Source: RGIG5472 sp051867635 (lineage in GTDB: Bacteria; Bacillota; Clostridia; Oscillospirales; Oscillospiraceae). From it: 64,000 bases of DNA. The notes below the pieces were generated by a model. That model had not been told where the DNA came from. It was given only the letters and a program-made list of their open reading frames with translations, and ran no database searches. Positions 7,726 to 16,332 of this stretch are shown here, in pieces. A program made the position numbers and the translations under genes. The stretch's first letter is position 1. Each line of letters starts with the position of its first letter. Location of the stretch: assembly GCA_051867635.1 (NCBI GenBank), contig JBJDYT010000006.1, forward strand, positions 1 to 64,000, in the 5' to 3' direction.

Positions 7726-8490
7726 ATGAACACTTTGCTTGAGATCAAAGATGTGACCAAATACTACGGCAGCGGGGACGCCGTGTCCAAGGCGCTGAAC
7801 GGGGTGAGCTTCCGTATGGCGCCGGGGGAATTTACCGCCGTCATGGGCGCGTCCGGTTCCGGGAAAAGCACCCTTCTCCATGTCATCGCCACCATTGACC
7901 GCCCCAGCTCCGGCAGCATCCTGCTGGAGGGAAGGGACGTCTCCGACATGCAGGAGCAGGAGCTGGCGGCGTTCCGCCGGGACCGTCTGGGCTTCATCTT
8001 TCAGGAGTACAACCTGCTGGACACGCTGACAGTGGGCGAAAACATCGTTCTGCCCCTGAACCTGCAGAAAAAGCCGGTCGGGGAAACGCAGGACCGGCTT
8101 CAGGCCGTCGCCGCTTCCCTGGAGATCACGGACCAGCTCGCCAAGTTCCCCAGACAGCTCTCCGGCGGCCAACGGCAGCGCGCCGCCTGCGCCCGGGCGC
8201 TCATCACCCGGCCCGCCCTGGTGCTGGCCGACGAACCCACCGGCGCGCTGGACAGCGCCAACTCCAGAGGCCTGATGCAGACCTTCACGCTGATGAACCG
8301 GCGTCTCGGCTCCACCATCCTGATGGTGACCCATGACGCCGTGGTGGGCTCCTACGCCTCCCGGGTCCTGTTTTTGAAGGACGGTAAAATCTGGAACGAG
8401 CTGTACCGCGGAGACCGGGACCGGCAGGCCATGTACCATGAGATCCTGAACGCCATGGCGGCACTGGGAGGGGAAGCCGATGTTCGCTAA
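7726..8490 (+). CDS. BceA-type ABC transporter ATP-binding protein
   Basis: This 254-residue cytoplasmic ATPase of the MacB/BceA class powers the adjacent FtsX-type permease. Visible motifs: Walker A GASGSGKS (about residues 42-49), Q-loop FIFQEYNLLDTLTV, signature LSGGQRQR, Walker B LVLADEPTGALD and H-loop MVTHD. The EYNLLDTLTV stretch is typical of BceA-like subunits. The ATG at 7726 follows an AAAGG site. Its end overlaps the permease gene by 11 bases. A dedicated regulator-responsive promoter seems to precede it. Confidence 0.93.
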   Translation: MNTLLEIKDVTKYYGSGDAVSKALNGVSFRMAPGEFTAVMGASGSGKSTLLHVIATIDRPSSGSILLEGRDVSDMQEQELAAFRRDRLGFIFQEYNLLDTLTVGENIVLPLNLQKKPVGETQDRLQAVAASLEITDQLAKFPRQLSGGQRQRAACARALITRPALVLADEPTGALDSANSRGLMQTFTLMNRRLGSTILMVTHDAVVGSYASRVLFLKDGKIWNELYRGDRDRQAMYHEILNAMAALGGEADVR

Positions 8491-10447
8491 GCTGGCCCTG
8501 CGGAACGTACGCCGCCAGATCCGGAATTATCTGATCTATTTTGTCACCGTGGCGCTGAGCATCGCGCTGCTGTTCGCCGTCAACAATCTCAGCTACAGCG
8601 ACCGGGTGCAATCGCTTTCCGAGGTATCCTCGGATATGCGCACCATGTTCGCCATGGTCACGGTGCTGTCCTGCCTGGTCACGGCGCTGGTGCTCAGCTA
8701 TGCCACCGGCTTTATGCTGAAGCTGCGCAAAAAGGAATTCGGGATGTACCTGACCCTGGGCATGACCCGCCGGAACATTCAAACCCTTTTTGCCTGCGAG
8801 ACGGGGCTGCTGTCTTTCTTCGCCCTGCTTGTGGGCATGGGGGCGGGGCTGGTGATCTTTCAGTTTCTTGTGGCGCTGTTTGCCTCCATCATGGAGCTCC
8901 CCTTCGCGGTATCCGCCTACTCCCTCCGGGGCGTGGCGCTGACCCTGGCCGTCAGCGCCGGGCTGTTTCTCCTCTCCACCCTGGCTTCCCTGCGGTATCT
9001 GAAAAAGGCCACCGTCTCGGAGCTGCTGAAGGAGGAGCGGGCGGAGAAAAGCGAACGGCATCCGGCGCTCTGGTGCGTGCTGTCGGCGCTGACGGTCACG
9101 GGCCTGCTCTGCTGCCTTGCCGTCACCTATCAAAACCTGATGGCGGCTTTCCGCGGCCAGAACGGCGTGGAGCTGCTTTTGTGGCTGACGGCGGACCTGG
9201 CGATGGTCTTTCTGTCCCATGCCGCACTGTCCAGGGCCCTGGCGGGAATGCTGCTGCGAAACAAGCGGATCAAAAGCAGCGGCGTCAACACCGTGATCCT
9301 GCGGGGGCTTTCCGGAAAGATGACCGTGAATTCCCTGCTGATCGGCGCGCTGGCCACACTGCTGGTGTTCGCCGTCGCCATGTCCAACGTCGCCTTCGAG
9401 GAGAAGATCTTCTCGGACCGCTCCGTCAAAAAGGACTGCCCCTATGACGTGATGGCCATGTTCGACCTGTCCGAAGAGCAGGGCGTTTCCATGGAGGAGG
9501 GCGAGCGCATCATCGAAAAATACAGCCCCATCACCGGCAGGATCGGCTATCAGCTCTACTCCGCAGGTGAAACGACCCTCTGCAGCAATATCCTGGGATA
9601 CAAGGAAATGGGCTGGACCGACAAGTTCATGCCCCTGAGCCAATTCAATGCGCTGCTCGCCGGCTGCGGTTATGAGCCGGTGTCGTTGGGGCAGGAATAC
9701 CTTCTGCTCACCACCGTGCAGGGGATCTGTGATACAGACTTCTCCGGCAAAACGGTGACGCTGCACGGAAAAACCTATTCCTGGGCGGGAAGCAGCAGCT
9801 ATTACCCGGATCTCGCCCGGCGGGCGTGGCTGTATTTCGTCGTCCCCGACGAGGCGGTGGCGGAGCTGCCGGTGTCGGACGTCTGCGCCGCCTACACGCT
9901 GGAAAACAGCCGGCCGGACGCCGAAGCCATGCTGGCGGAGCTCACCTACTGTCGGGAAACAGAGGATGGCCCGGAGGAGCGGTGTGACTTCGACCTTCAG
10001 GCGTATGAACGCCTGTATGCCAGCGCCACCGCCGGGACCCTGATCATCGGCACGCTGTATGTCGCCACCGTGTTCGTCTGCATGGCGCTGGCCATCCTCT
10101 CCATCAAGACCCTGTCCACGCTGGACGATGAGCGGAGAAGGTTCGCCGTGCTGTACCGCCTGGGCGCGGACGTGAAGCTGCAGAAGGCGGCGCTGCGCAA
10201 GCAGATCGGCGCGTTCTTCCTGACGCCCTTTGCGCTGCCCCTGCTGATGACCGTGCCCATCGGCCTGGTCTTCGGGCAGATCTATGAGCTCTGGGGCTTC
10301 GCGGGTCTCAGCGGGCAAAAGGCCATGGAGACCGCCGTGCTGATCTCCCTCGTGATGGTGGGCGTATACGCCTTGTATTTCTTCATCACTTACCGCATCG
10401 CCTGCGGCCATGTGCTTTGCGACGGCGCCGTGCGGCAGGAGCTCTGA
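8480..10447 (+). CDS. BceB-type ABC permease with large extracellular domain
   Basis: The 655-residue membrane protein has the ten-helix BceB layout: one N-terminal helix, an FtsX domain near residues 55-200, further paired helices to about 300, an extracellular domain of roughly 200 residues (about 315-510), then three C-terminal helices in a second FtsX domain. In this family the extracellular domain recognises peptide antibiotics or their lipid II-type targets and also signals to the BceS kinase. Translationally coupled to the ATPase (overlap at 8480-8490). A bidirectional terminator closes the operon. The substrate is not predictable from sequence. Confidence 0.92.
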   Translation: MFAKLALRNVRRQIRNYLIYFVTVALSIALLFAVNNLSYSDRVQSLSEVSSDMRTMFAMVTVLSCLVTALVLSYATGFMLKLRKKEFGMYLTLGMTRRNIQTLFACETGLLSFFALLVGMGAGLVIFQFLVALFASIMELPFAVSAYSLRGVALTLAVSAGLFLLSTLASLRYLKKATVSELLKEERAEKSERHPALWCVLSALTVTGLLCCLAVTYQNLMAAFRGQNGVELLLWLTADLAMVFLSHAALSRALAGMLLRNKRIKSSGVNTVILRGLSGKMTVNSLLIGALATLLVFAVAMSNVAFEEKIFSDRSVKKDCPYDVMAMFDLSEEQGVSMEEGERIIEKYSPITGRIGYQLYSAGETTLCSNILGYKEMGWTDKFMPLSQFNALLAGCGYEPVSLGQEYLLLTTVQGICDTDFSGKTVTLHGKTYSWAGSSSYYPDLARRAWLYFVVPDEAVAELPVSDVCAAYTLENSRPDAEAMLAELTYCRETEDGPEERCDFDLQAYERLYASATAGTLIIGTLYVATVFVCMALAILSIKTLSTLDDERRRFAVLYRLGADVKLQKAALRKQIGAFFLTPFALPLLMTVPIGLVFGQIYELWGFAGLSGQKAMETAVLISLVMVGVYALYFFITYRIACGHVLCDGAVRQEL

Positions 10448-10463
10448 GCCCTATGCCCCGGTA

Positions 10464-10501
10464 AAAAGCGCAGCTCCCCTTTGACAGGGAGCTGCGCTTT
10501 T
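10464..10501. terminator. bidirectional terminator between permease and DHHW gene
   Basis: AAAAGCGCAGCTCCC pairs perfectly with GGGAGCTGCGCTTTT across an 8-base loop, with A and T tracts on either side. It serves the permease gene on the plus strand and the DHHW gene on the minus strand. Confidence 0.9.
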
Positions 10502-10531
10502 CTCTGCCGCGCGGGGCGGGCGGCGCCGGCC

Positions 10532-11632
10532 TCAGCGGAGCACCGTGCTTTCGTTGAGCACCAGGGTGCTGTAAAGGAAGAGCACGTCGCAGTCCGTGAA
10601 GTCCACATAGTCGCCCAGAAGGGCGGGGGCGATATAGCGGGTATCCACCAGCGTGATCCTGGAATACGCCTCGATGAGATAGGGCGCGATGGCGGAGCCG
10701 AAGGAGTCCCGGAAAATGACCAGTTCCCTCTCCTCCCCGGCGGCGGGGTTTTCCACCGCCAGCACCGCGGAGGCCCCAGAGAGGAAAAACTCATAGGGGT
10801 CCCGGCTCCGGAGCTTGGCAAAGTCGTACACCCCGCCGGTCTGCCCCGTTTCGGCATTATACACCGCAGCGGCGGAAATGGCGTCCCCGGTGACGTAGCT
10901 GATCCTGTCCGGCGCAAGCGGCAGCGCCGACTGGCCGTAATACACCCCGTAAAAATCCGTCTCCGCCTCATGGACGGTATACGGCTCCCGGAGCGAAACG
11001 CCCAGGGCGGCGGCCAGTTTTTCCGCCGCCGGAAAGATCTTCTCCTGCCGCCAGTGGGTGTCGGTGCGGTAGTAAGCGTCGATGGAGAGGGTGTCGGCGA
11101 TGCCGCAGTACGCCGCATAGGGCATGTTCTCCGTCAGGAGCTGTTCCAGCCGCTCATAATCCATGGACGGATAGCCGTTGGCCTCGCCGAGAAAATACCC
11201 CTTGTCCGGGACGATGGATACCACGATCCTGCGGTCGCTTTCCGCGAGATACGCGTCGTATATCCCGCGGAATTTCTCCGCAGCGTCAAGGACGGAGGCC
11301 TCGTGCAGCGGATAGACCAGCTTCGCGGCATAGCCGTCCGCGAGGTAGATGCCGTTGCTGTCCTTCAAACGGAAAAGATGGTACTGCGCGATGGCCTTGA
11401 GCCTCCGGAAGCTGTCCCGGAGCGGGAACTGGTCAAGGGAATAGCTTTCAAACTCCTCCATGAATTTCCCGCTCAGCAGCGTCTGTGCGGAAAGCTCCGG
11501 GAATTTCGCCAAGCTTCTTCTCTCGCTTTCGGAAAAATCCCTCTCCGGGGAGAGCAGGCAGGCCGCTGAAAGGGCAAGCATCAGCGCCGCCACGGCGGCA
11601 AGGGTGTATATGCTGTAAGCCTTTTTATGCAA
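10532..11632 (-). CDS. DHHW family protein (AlgJ/AlgX-like SGNH fold)
   Basis: The 366-residue protein has one N-terminal signal/anchor helix, so the bulk lies outside the membrane. Motifs YYRTDTHWR (about 212) and IFRDSFGSAIAPYL (about 303) are those of the DHHW/AlgX group, whose Asp-His and Ser residues form an SGNH-type catalytic set. Members partner with MBOAT acyltransferases to transfer acetyl groups to exported polysaccharides. It follows the MBOAT gene by 15 bases, supporting one operon and a joint role in modifying a surface polymer. The polymer is not identifiable here. Confidence 0.82.
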   Translation of the reverse strand: MHKKAYSIYTLAAVAALMLALSAACLLSPERDFSESERRSLAKFPELSAQTLLSGKFMEEFESYSLDQFPLRDSFRRLKAIAQYHLFRLKDSNGIYLADGYAAKLVYPLHEASVLDAAEKFRGIYDAYLAESDRRIVVSIVPDKGYFLGEANGYPSMDYERLEQLLTENMPYAAYCGIADTLSIDAYYRTDTHWRQEKIFPAAEKLAAALGVSLREPYTVHEAETDFYGVYYGQSALPLAPDRISYVTGDAISAAAVYNAETGQTGGVYDFAKLRSRDPYEFFLSGASAVLAVENPAAGEERELVIFRDSFGSAIAPYLIEAYSRITLVDTRYIAPALLGDYVDFTDCDVLFLYSTLVLNESTVLR

Positions 11633-11647
11633 AGCGCTCCGCCTCCT

Positions 11648-13048
11648 TTAAAATCTGAAATAGAGGAACGGGTTGAAGGAGCCGTCCACGAGATACGCCG
11701 TGACGAGGAGGAGGACGGCGCAGAGCAGCACGGGCCGCAGAAGGGCAGCGGCCGTTTCCCCTTTCCCGCTTTGCAGCTTTTCGGAGACGCGCCTGCAAAG
11801 GGGGGTGGCGCCCAGGACGCCCGCGGCAAGGAGCACGGCGTAGCTTCTGAGATAATACAGCGTCTCCCGGGTGGCGAGGGGCAGGCCTCCCGCGCCGAAC
11901 ATGGCCCCCAGCTCCGATGCGGCGGAGGCGATGCTCTCGGCGTTGAAGAGCACAAAGCCCGTGACCACAAAGAACAGCACATAGACATGCCCCACGGCGG
12001 CGGGCAGGCGCTCCAGCCTCTTTTTCAAGAACAGCTTCTCCCCCATGAGCAGCACGGCGTACATGAGGCCCCAGGCGATGAACTGCCAGTCCGCCCCGTG
12101 CCAGAAGCCCGTCAGCATCCAGACGGCGAGTAGGTTGAAAAGCCAGCGCGGCTTTGAAACGCGGTTGCCTCCCAGGGGGATGTACACATAGTCCCGGAAC
12201 CAGCTTCCCAGCGTCATATGCCACCGCCGCCAGAACTCGGTGATGCTTTTGGAGACATAGGGGTAGTCGAAATTCTCCGGAAAGTGAAAGCCGAACACAC
12301 GCCCCAGGCCGATGGCCATGTCGGAGTAGCCGGAAAAGTCAAAATAGATCTGCAGCGTAAAGGCGGCGGCGTAGACCCAGTAAAACAGGACGGATTTTTC
12401 TCCCGACGCGCGGAACGCGGCGCAGAGCTCGCCGAAGGCGTTTGCCAGCAGCACTTTCTTGCCCAGGCCCAGCACGAAGCGCTCCACGCCCCGGGCGGCC
12501 CCCTCGACGCTGTGCCTGCGCTCCGTCAGCTCCGCGTCAATGTCCGTGTAGCGGACGATGGGGCCCGCGATGAGCTGGGGAAAAAGCGCCACGTACGCGC
12601 CGAAATCCACCACGTTTCGCCTGGCCTTGGCGTTTCCCCGGTAGACGTCGATGGTGTAGCTCAGGATCTGGAAGGTGTAAAAGCTGATGCCGATGGGGAG
12701 GGCGATTTTGGACAGCGGGAGCGAAAGCCCCGTGGCGGCATTGAGATTGCCGACAAAGAAGCCGGCGTATTTGAAATAACCCAAAAGCCCCACGCTCACC
12801 GCGACGGAGGCCGCCAAAAACAGCTTGGCGGCCCTCCTGCCCCGGTGCTTTTCAATGAGCAGGCCGAAGATATAGCCCGACAGGATCGAAAACGCCATCA
12901 AAAGCACATAGCGCGGCTCGCCCCATGCGTAGAACAGGAGGCTGAAGGCCAACAGCACGGCGTTTTTCAAGCTTCGCGGCACGGCGAAGTAGCAGAGCAG
13001 CACCGCGGGAAGAAAGTAAAACAGGAACGGCACGCTTGAAAAGAGCAT
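11648..13048 (-). CDS. MBOAT family O-acyltransferase (AlgI/DltB-like)
   Basis: The 466-residue polytopic membrane enzyme moves acyl groups across the membrane for polysaccharide or teichoic acid acylation. Hallmarks are IALPIGISFYTFQILSY, FPQLIAGPIVRY, YFDFSGYSDMAIGLG, the WRRWHMTLGSWFRDYVYIP block and LTGFWHGADW, which holds the catalytic histidine. It is first in an operon with the DHHW gene. A DUF4358 lipoprotein gene lies immediately upstream on the same strand behind a hairpin. AlgI-like rather than DltB-like, because the partner is DHHW and no dlt genes are present. Confidence 0.92.
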   Translation of the reverse strand: MLFSSVPFLFYFLPAVLLCYFAVPRSLKNAVLLAFSLLFYAWGEPRYVLLMAFSILSGYIFGLLIEKHRGRRAAKLFLAASVAVSVGLLGYFKYAGFFVGNLNAATGLSLPLSKIALPIGISFYTFQILSYTIDVYRGNAKARRNVVDFGAYVALFPQLIAGPIVRYTDIDAELTERRHSVEGAARGVERFVLGLGKKVLLANAFGELCAAFRASGEKSVLFYWVYAAAFTLQIYFDFSGYSDMAIGLGRVFGFHFPENFDYPYVSKSITEFWRRWHMTLGSWFRDYVYIPLGGNRVSKPRWLFNLLAVWMLTGFWHGADWQFIAWGLMYAVLLMGEKLFLKKRLERLPAAVGHVYVLFFVVTGFVLFNAESIASAASELGAMFGAGGLPLATRETLYYLRSYAVLLAAGVLGATPLCRRVSEKLQSGKGETAAALLRPVLLCAVLLLVTAYLVDGSFNPFLYFRF

Positions 13049-13105
13049 AAGTCTCCCTTCCCCGCAGGACGCGGGAGCTCAAAATTTCGCGGAGATCCTT
13101 TTATA

Positions 13106-13139
13106 CAGAAACGGGCGGCTTAACCGCCGCCCGTTTCTG
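13106..13139 (-). terminator. terminator-like hairpin after the DUF4358 gene
   Basis: CAGAAACGGGCGG pairs with CCGCCCGTTTCTG (13 bp) around an 8-base loop, 15 bases beyond the DUF4358 stop. The T tract on the minus strand is poor, so termination may be partial and some transcripts may continue into the MBOAT gene. Confidence 0.55.
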
Positions 13140-13153
13140 CTTTTAAGCACTTC

Positions 13154-13690
13154 TTACTTCTCCAGGACAAGGTCGGGGCTCCCGCCGCAGACGGCGGTAA
13201 AAGCCGCTTCCATTTCATCCGCCGTCACCGTGTCGGCAAAGGAGCTGGAAACCATGAAGAGGAGCACCACGTCGCCCTTGGTCATGACCTTCAGGTCGTC
13301 CGCTTCCACGCAGATCCATTTGCTCTGATTGATGCCGCTGAGCATATCGTTTGCCACGCTCTCCGCGTCCGCGGCGTCATTGACCCGGACCACCGCCAGA
13401 GAGTACGCCTGAGAGCCCATCATGGGCTCGGAGACCGCGGCCTCCTTGACCTTGGACGCGTCGGCGAGACCGAGGTTGTACTGAACGGCGTCAGCGTCTC
13501 CCAGATCCACCGCCATGGTCATGAGGTTGAGGCCCACGGATTTCTCCGCGTAGACCGCTTCGATGATCTCCTCCGGTGTGCCGCCGGGCGCAGCGCCCTG
13601 TTCCCCGGCGGGTTCCTTGCTGCCGCCGCAGGCCGAAAGGGCGAGGGCGAGCATCGCCGCAGCAAGAATCACTGTGAGAGTCTTTTTCAT
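13154..13690 (-). CDS. DUF4358 family lipoprotein
   Basis: The 178-residue product has a lipoprotein signal ending in the lipobox LSACG at about 20-24 and a single domain of alternating strands and helices. The pattern (VSEPMMGSQAYSLAVVRV, then WICVEADDLKVMTKGDVVLLFM) matches the DUF4358 family of Firmicutes surface lipoproteins, whose function is unknown. The ATG at 13690 is chosen because AAAGGGAA lies 8 bases upstream; a longer frame to 13735 has no signal peptide. Its own promoter lies at 13738-13766. Proximity to the MBOAT/DHHW pair suggests cell-surface modification, but this is inference. Confidence 0.75.
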   Translation of the reverse strand: MKKTLTVILAAAMLALALSACGGSKEPAGEQGAAPGGTPEEIIEAVYAEKSVGLNLMTMAVDLGDADAVQYNLGLADASKVKEAAVSEPMMGSQAYSLAVVRVNDAADAESVANDMLSGINQSKWICVEADDLKVMTKGDVVLLFMVSSSFADTVTADEMEAAFTAVCGGSPDLVLEK

Positions 13691-13737
13691 GTTCAGAATT
13701 CCCTTTCTTTTGTCGGCGCTTTGCCTATGATACATGG

Positions 13738-13766
13738 ATCATACCATATCTCCCGCCTGTCCGCAA
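13738..13766 (-). promoter_or_regulatory. sigma-A promoter of the DUF4358 gene
   Basis: Read leftward: TTGCGG (13766-13761), 17 bases, TATGAT (13743-13738). It lies 48 bases before the start codon. Confidence 0.65.
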
Positions 13767-13850
13767 CCGTATAATCTTTGCCAGGCCATATATGCTGCGA
13801 GCGCCTGCGAAGCGGCTCCCCCGCGCGGCCCCGCAGCGGACGGAAGCGGT

Positions 13851-14795
13851 TCACCAGGCCTCTTCCCCACAATCTGTCCCCGCCAGGCAGTCCGCCATGG
13901 AGTCCGCGTAGTGCTGCTTGACGAACCTGGTGAAATCCTGGATGTAGGAGGAGGGAGCCGGGTTCTTCCGGGAGGCGAGGTAAAAGGTCCTGCGGCTGCT
14001 GCCCTCCGGCAGTTCGAACAGCAGCACCCGCTTTTCCTCCAGAAAGTTCCGGGCGGCCCGCTCGGAGATGACGGAAATGCCCAGGCCGCTGGCCACCAGG
14101 TTCTTGATGGACTCCTGGTTGTTGATGCGGGCCGTGACCTGTAGGTTCTCCTCCGTCACGCCGATCTGCTCGAAAAAGCGGTTGGCGCTTTTCAGGCTGC
14201 CGCTGCCCAGCTCCCGCAGGATGATGGGCTCCTGCAAAAGCACCTCGATGGGCAGGTCCGGCTGCGCCTGCAGTGCCAGGAAGTGCTCGTTCACCGGGGT
14301 GATGATCACCATGCGGTCGCAGTAAAAGGGCGTGCAGACGAGAGCCTCCTCCTTGCACTCCATGCCGATCAGGCCCACGTCGAACTTGCTGCTCAGCAGC
14401 CCGTCGATGATGCCCTGGCTGTCGTTCTGGTGGACGAGGAAGTAGGTCTCCGGGTGCAGCTTCCCGTAAGGGGGCAGCACCTCGGGCAGGATGTAGGTGG
14501 CTGGAATGGTGGAGGCGCCGATGTAGAGGATGCGCTTCCGGTCCCCCGTCCAGCGGTAAAGCAGGCGGTCGCGCTGCTCCAGGATGCTGCTGGCCAGCTC
14601 ATAGGCCTCCCACCCCCGGGGCGTCACCTCGATGCTCTTGGTGGACCGGATGATGAGGCAGGAGTTCAGCTCCTCCTCCAGCATCCGGATGTGCGTGCTG
14701 ATGGTCGGCTGGGAGACATAGAGCCTTTTGGCCGCTTCCGTGAAGCTGTTGTACTTGACCACCGCCACAAAGGATTGCAGCTGCTTAAAATCCAT
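13851..14795 (-). CDS. LysR family transcriptional regulator
   Basis: The 314-residue protein has a winged HTH at residues 1-60 (FTEAAKRLYVSQPTISTHIR) and a periplasmic-binding-like effector domain from about 90. The effector start (GASTIPATYILPEVL) and DSQGIIDGL resemble the CysB/CysL-like branch, including LysR proteins linked to selenium or sulfur metabolism. The neighbours do not confirm such a role. It is transcribed divergently from the DMT exporter gene across a 350-base gap, the usual arrangement of a LysR regulator and its target, so the exporter is the best candidate target. Effector unknown. Confidence 0.88.
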   Translation of the reverse strand: MDFKQLQSFVAVVKYNSFTEAAKRLYVSQPTISTHIRMLEEELNSCLIIRSTKSIEVTPRGWEAYELASSILEQRDRLLYRWTGDRKRILYIGASTIPATYILPEVLPPYGKLHPETYFLVHQNDSQGIIDGLLSSKFDVGLIGMECKEEALVCTPFYCDRMVIITPVNEHFLALQAQPDLPIEVLLQEPIILRELGSGSLKSANRFFEQIGVTEENLQVTARINNQESIKNLVASGLGISVISERAARNFLEEKRVLLFELPEGSSRRTFYLASRKNPAPSSYIQDFTRFVKQHYADSMADCLAGTDCGEEAW

Positions 14796-14827
14796 GCGCC
14801 CCGCCCCTTTCTGAAGAATTTGTCCTT

Positions 14828-14856
14828 AGTATACCATTCGCGGGGTGGAAGCGCAA
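14828..14856 (-). promoter_or_regulatory. sigma-A promoter of the LysR gene
   Basis: Read leftward: TTGCGC (14856-14851), 17 bases, TATACT (14833-14828), 32 bases before the start codon. The 210 bases between this promoter and the divergent exporter promoter are AT-richer than the genes and hold no gene that I can see; LysR sites probably lie here. Confidence 0.6.
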
Positions 14857-15068
14857 GCATTGAAATCGCTGTTTCCAATGAACAGGCCCAGCTTTGAATA
14901 CGGCGTATCATCTGCGGCATCGCAATTTTTCTGTAAACGCTCCTGTCTATAAATCCATCGAATCCGTCAATCAAAGTAGCGGCAGGGCCGCCGGCGGAGC
15001 GCGCCGCCGCCCGTGATTTTCACGGTTTTCTCCCCTTCCGGCGAAAAAAAGACAGTCTGGTCGGTCAA

Positions 15069-15125
15069 TTGTCTTTCCGCGGGAAATGTGGTACGCTTTC
15101 CCTAACGCGCCGGCAGGCGCTTTTT
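15069..15125 (+). promoter_or_regulatory. promoter of the DMT exporter gene followed by a short terminator-like hairpin
   Basis: TTGTCT (15069-15074), 17 bases, TACGCT (15092-15097). About ten bases later GCGCC-GGCA-GGCGC is followed by five Ts (15107-15125), just before the GAGGAG ribosome site. A hairpin this early could act as an attenuator, but the leader is too short for a known riboswitch. Confidence 0.45.
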
Positions 15126-15145
15126 CCCGAGAGGAGTGCTTTTGC

Positions 15146-16060
15146 TTGAACCAGCGTTTTCGCGAAACCGTGCTGCCCCTGCTGGCAGCCTTCATATGGG
15201 GCACCGCCTTCGTGGGCCAGAGCGTGGCGGGGGACTACCTGCCCCCCTTCGCCATCAACGCCCTGCGCTCCCTGGTGGCGGCCGTCACCCTGGCCCTGGC
15301 CATTCTGCTCTTCCGCCGGTGGGAGACCGCCCACGGCAGAACGCCGAAAAAGCAGGACCGCCGGGCCATGCTCCTGGGCGGCGTGCTCTGCGGCACGGTG
15401 CTGACCGTGGCCTCCAACCTGCAGCAGGTGGGGCTCATCGACACCTCCGCCGGCAAGGCCAGCTTCATCACCGCCCTGTATATCGTCATCGTCCCCCTCT
15501 GCGGCCTGTTCGTGGGGCGGCGCGTCTCCGCCAACATCTGGTGCGCGGTGGCCCTGGCCACGGCGGGGCTGTACTTCCTCTGCATTCAGAGCGGCTTCAC
15601 TATCCAGCGGGGCGATTTCTTCGTGTTCCTCTGCGCCCTGGCCTTTTCCGCCCACATCCTGGTCATCGACCACTTCACGAAAACGGTGGACGGGCTGTAC
15701 CTCTCTTTGGTCCAGTTCATCACCTGCATGGTGCTCTCCGGCGCAGCCTCCCTGCTGACGGAGGAGGTGAGCCTCGCGGGCTTCCGCCAGTGGATCTGGC
15801 CCATCCTCTATGTGGGCGTGTTCTCCTCGGGCGTGGCCTACACGCTGCAGATCATCGCCCAGAAGGGCTCCAATCCCACGGTGGTCTCCCTTCTGCTGAG
15901 CCTGGAGAGCGTGTTCGGCGTGCTCTCCGGCGCGGTGCTGCTGCACGAGCGGCTCAGCGGGCGGGAGCTGCTGGGCTGCGCGCTCATGTTCGCCGCCGTC
16001 ATCCTCTCCCAGCTTCCCGCCCCGAAGAAGAAACGCTCCGCGGCGGAGTCCTCTTCATAA
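15146..16060 (+). CDS. EamA/DMT superfamily transporter
   Basis: The 304-residue protein has ten predicted membrane helices in two EamA repeats. The first opens LLAAFIWGTAFVGQ and the second closes with SLLLSLESVFGVLSGAVLL, the conserved hallmark of drug/metabolite exporters. The TTG at 15146 is preferred: GAGGAG lies 9 bases upstream, and upstream alternatives lack a ribosome site. It is divergent from a LysR regulator gene. Members export amino acids or other metabolites; the substrate is not readable here. An unusual hairpin cluster follows the stop codon. Confidence 0.85.
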   Translation: MNQRFRETVLPLLAAFIWGTAFVGQSVAGDYLPPFAINALRSLVAAVTLALAILLFRRWETAHGRTPKKQDRRAMLLGGVLCGTVLTVASNLQQVGLIDTSAGKASFITALYIVIVPLCGLFVGRRVSANIWCAVALATAGLYFLCIQSGFTIQRGDFFVFLCALAFSAHILVIDHFTKTVDGLYLSLVQFITCMVLSGAASLLTEEVSLAGFRQWIWPILYVGVFSSGVAYTLQIIAQKGSNPTVVSLLLSLESVFGVLSGAVLLHERLSGRELLGCALMFAAVILSQLPAPKKKRSAAESSS

Positions 16061-16064
16061 AACG

Positions 16065-16329
16065 CAGCGCGGGCCGTCCTTTCGGGCGGCCCGCGTCAGC
16101 TTGTCAAAGAGTCTCGCAGACTTCGCGGCGCGCACGCCGCGAAACAAGCGAAATCATTTTCTGTCAGGGCGTGTACCTGACAGAAAATACTTTTCGGCCC
16201 GCAAACGTGCGAGTTATCCCCTGCAAGGGGACAACTCGTGCGCTGCGGCGAGCCGCAGCTTTCTCGAAAAAGCGGCTGCGCCGCTTTTTCGACAGCCCAG
16301 CGCGGGCCGCCCTTTCGGACGGCCCGCGT
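16065..16329. repeat. cluster of seven hairpins; carries a dispersed intergenic repeat
   Basis: Between two convergent genes lie seven consecutive inverted repeats: 16068-16095, 16122-16143 (9-bp arms), 16156-16188 (13-bp perfect arms), 16210-16238, 16243-16258, 16264-16292 (12-bp perfect arms) and 16301-16328. The outermost two are near-identical 32-base sequences in direct orientation (16065-16096 and 16298-16329, 30 of 32 identical); the second has a T run and acts as a terminator. The inner 16116-16190 segment recurs at 41054-41126. No ORF with coding character is present. Confidence 0.8.
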
Positions 16330-16332
16330 TTT

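Noticed and set aside
8285..10411. 708-codon open frame on the minus strand
   Set aside because: Antisense of the Bce-type permease, which has clear membrane topology and motifs; shadow composition rich in Gly, His and Gln.
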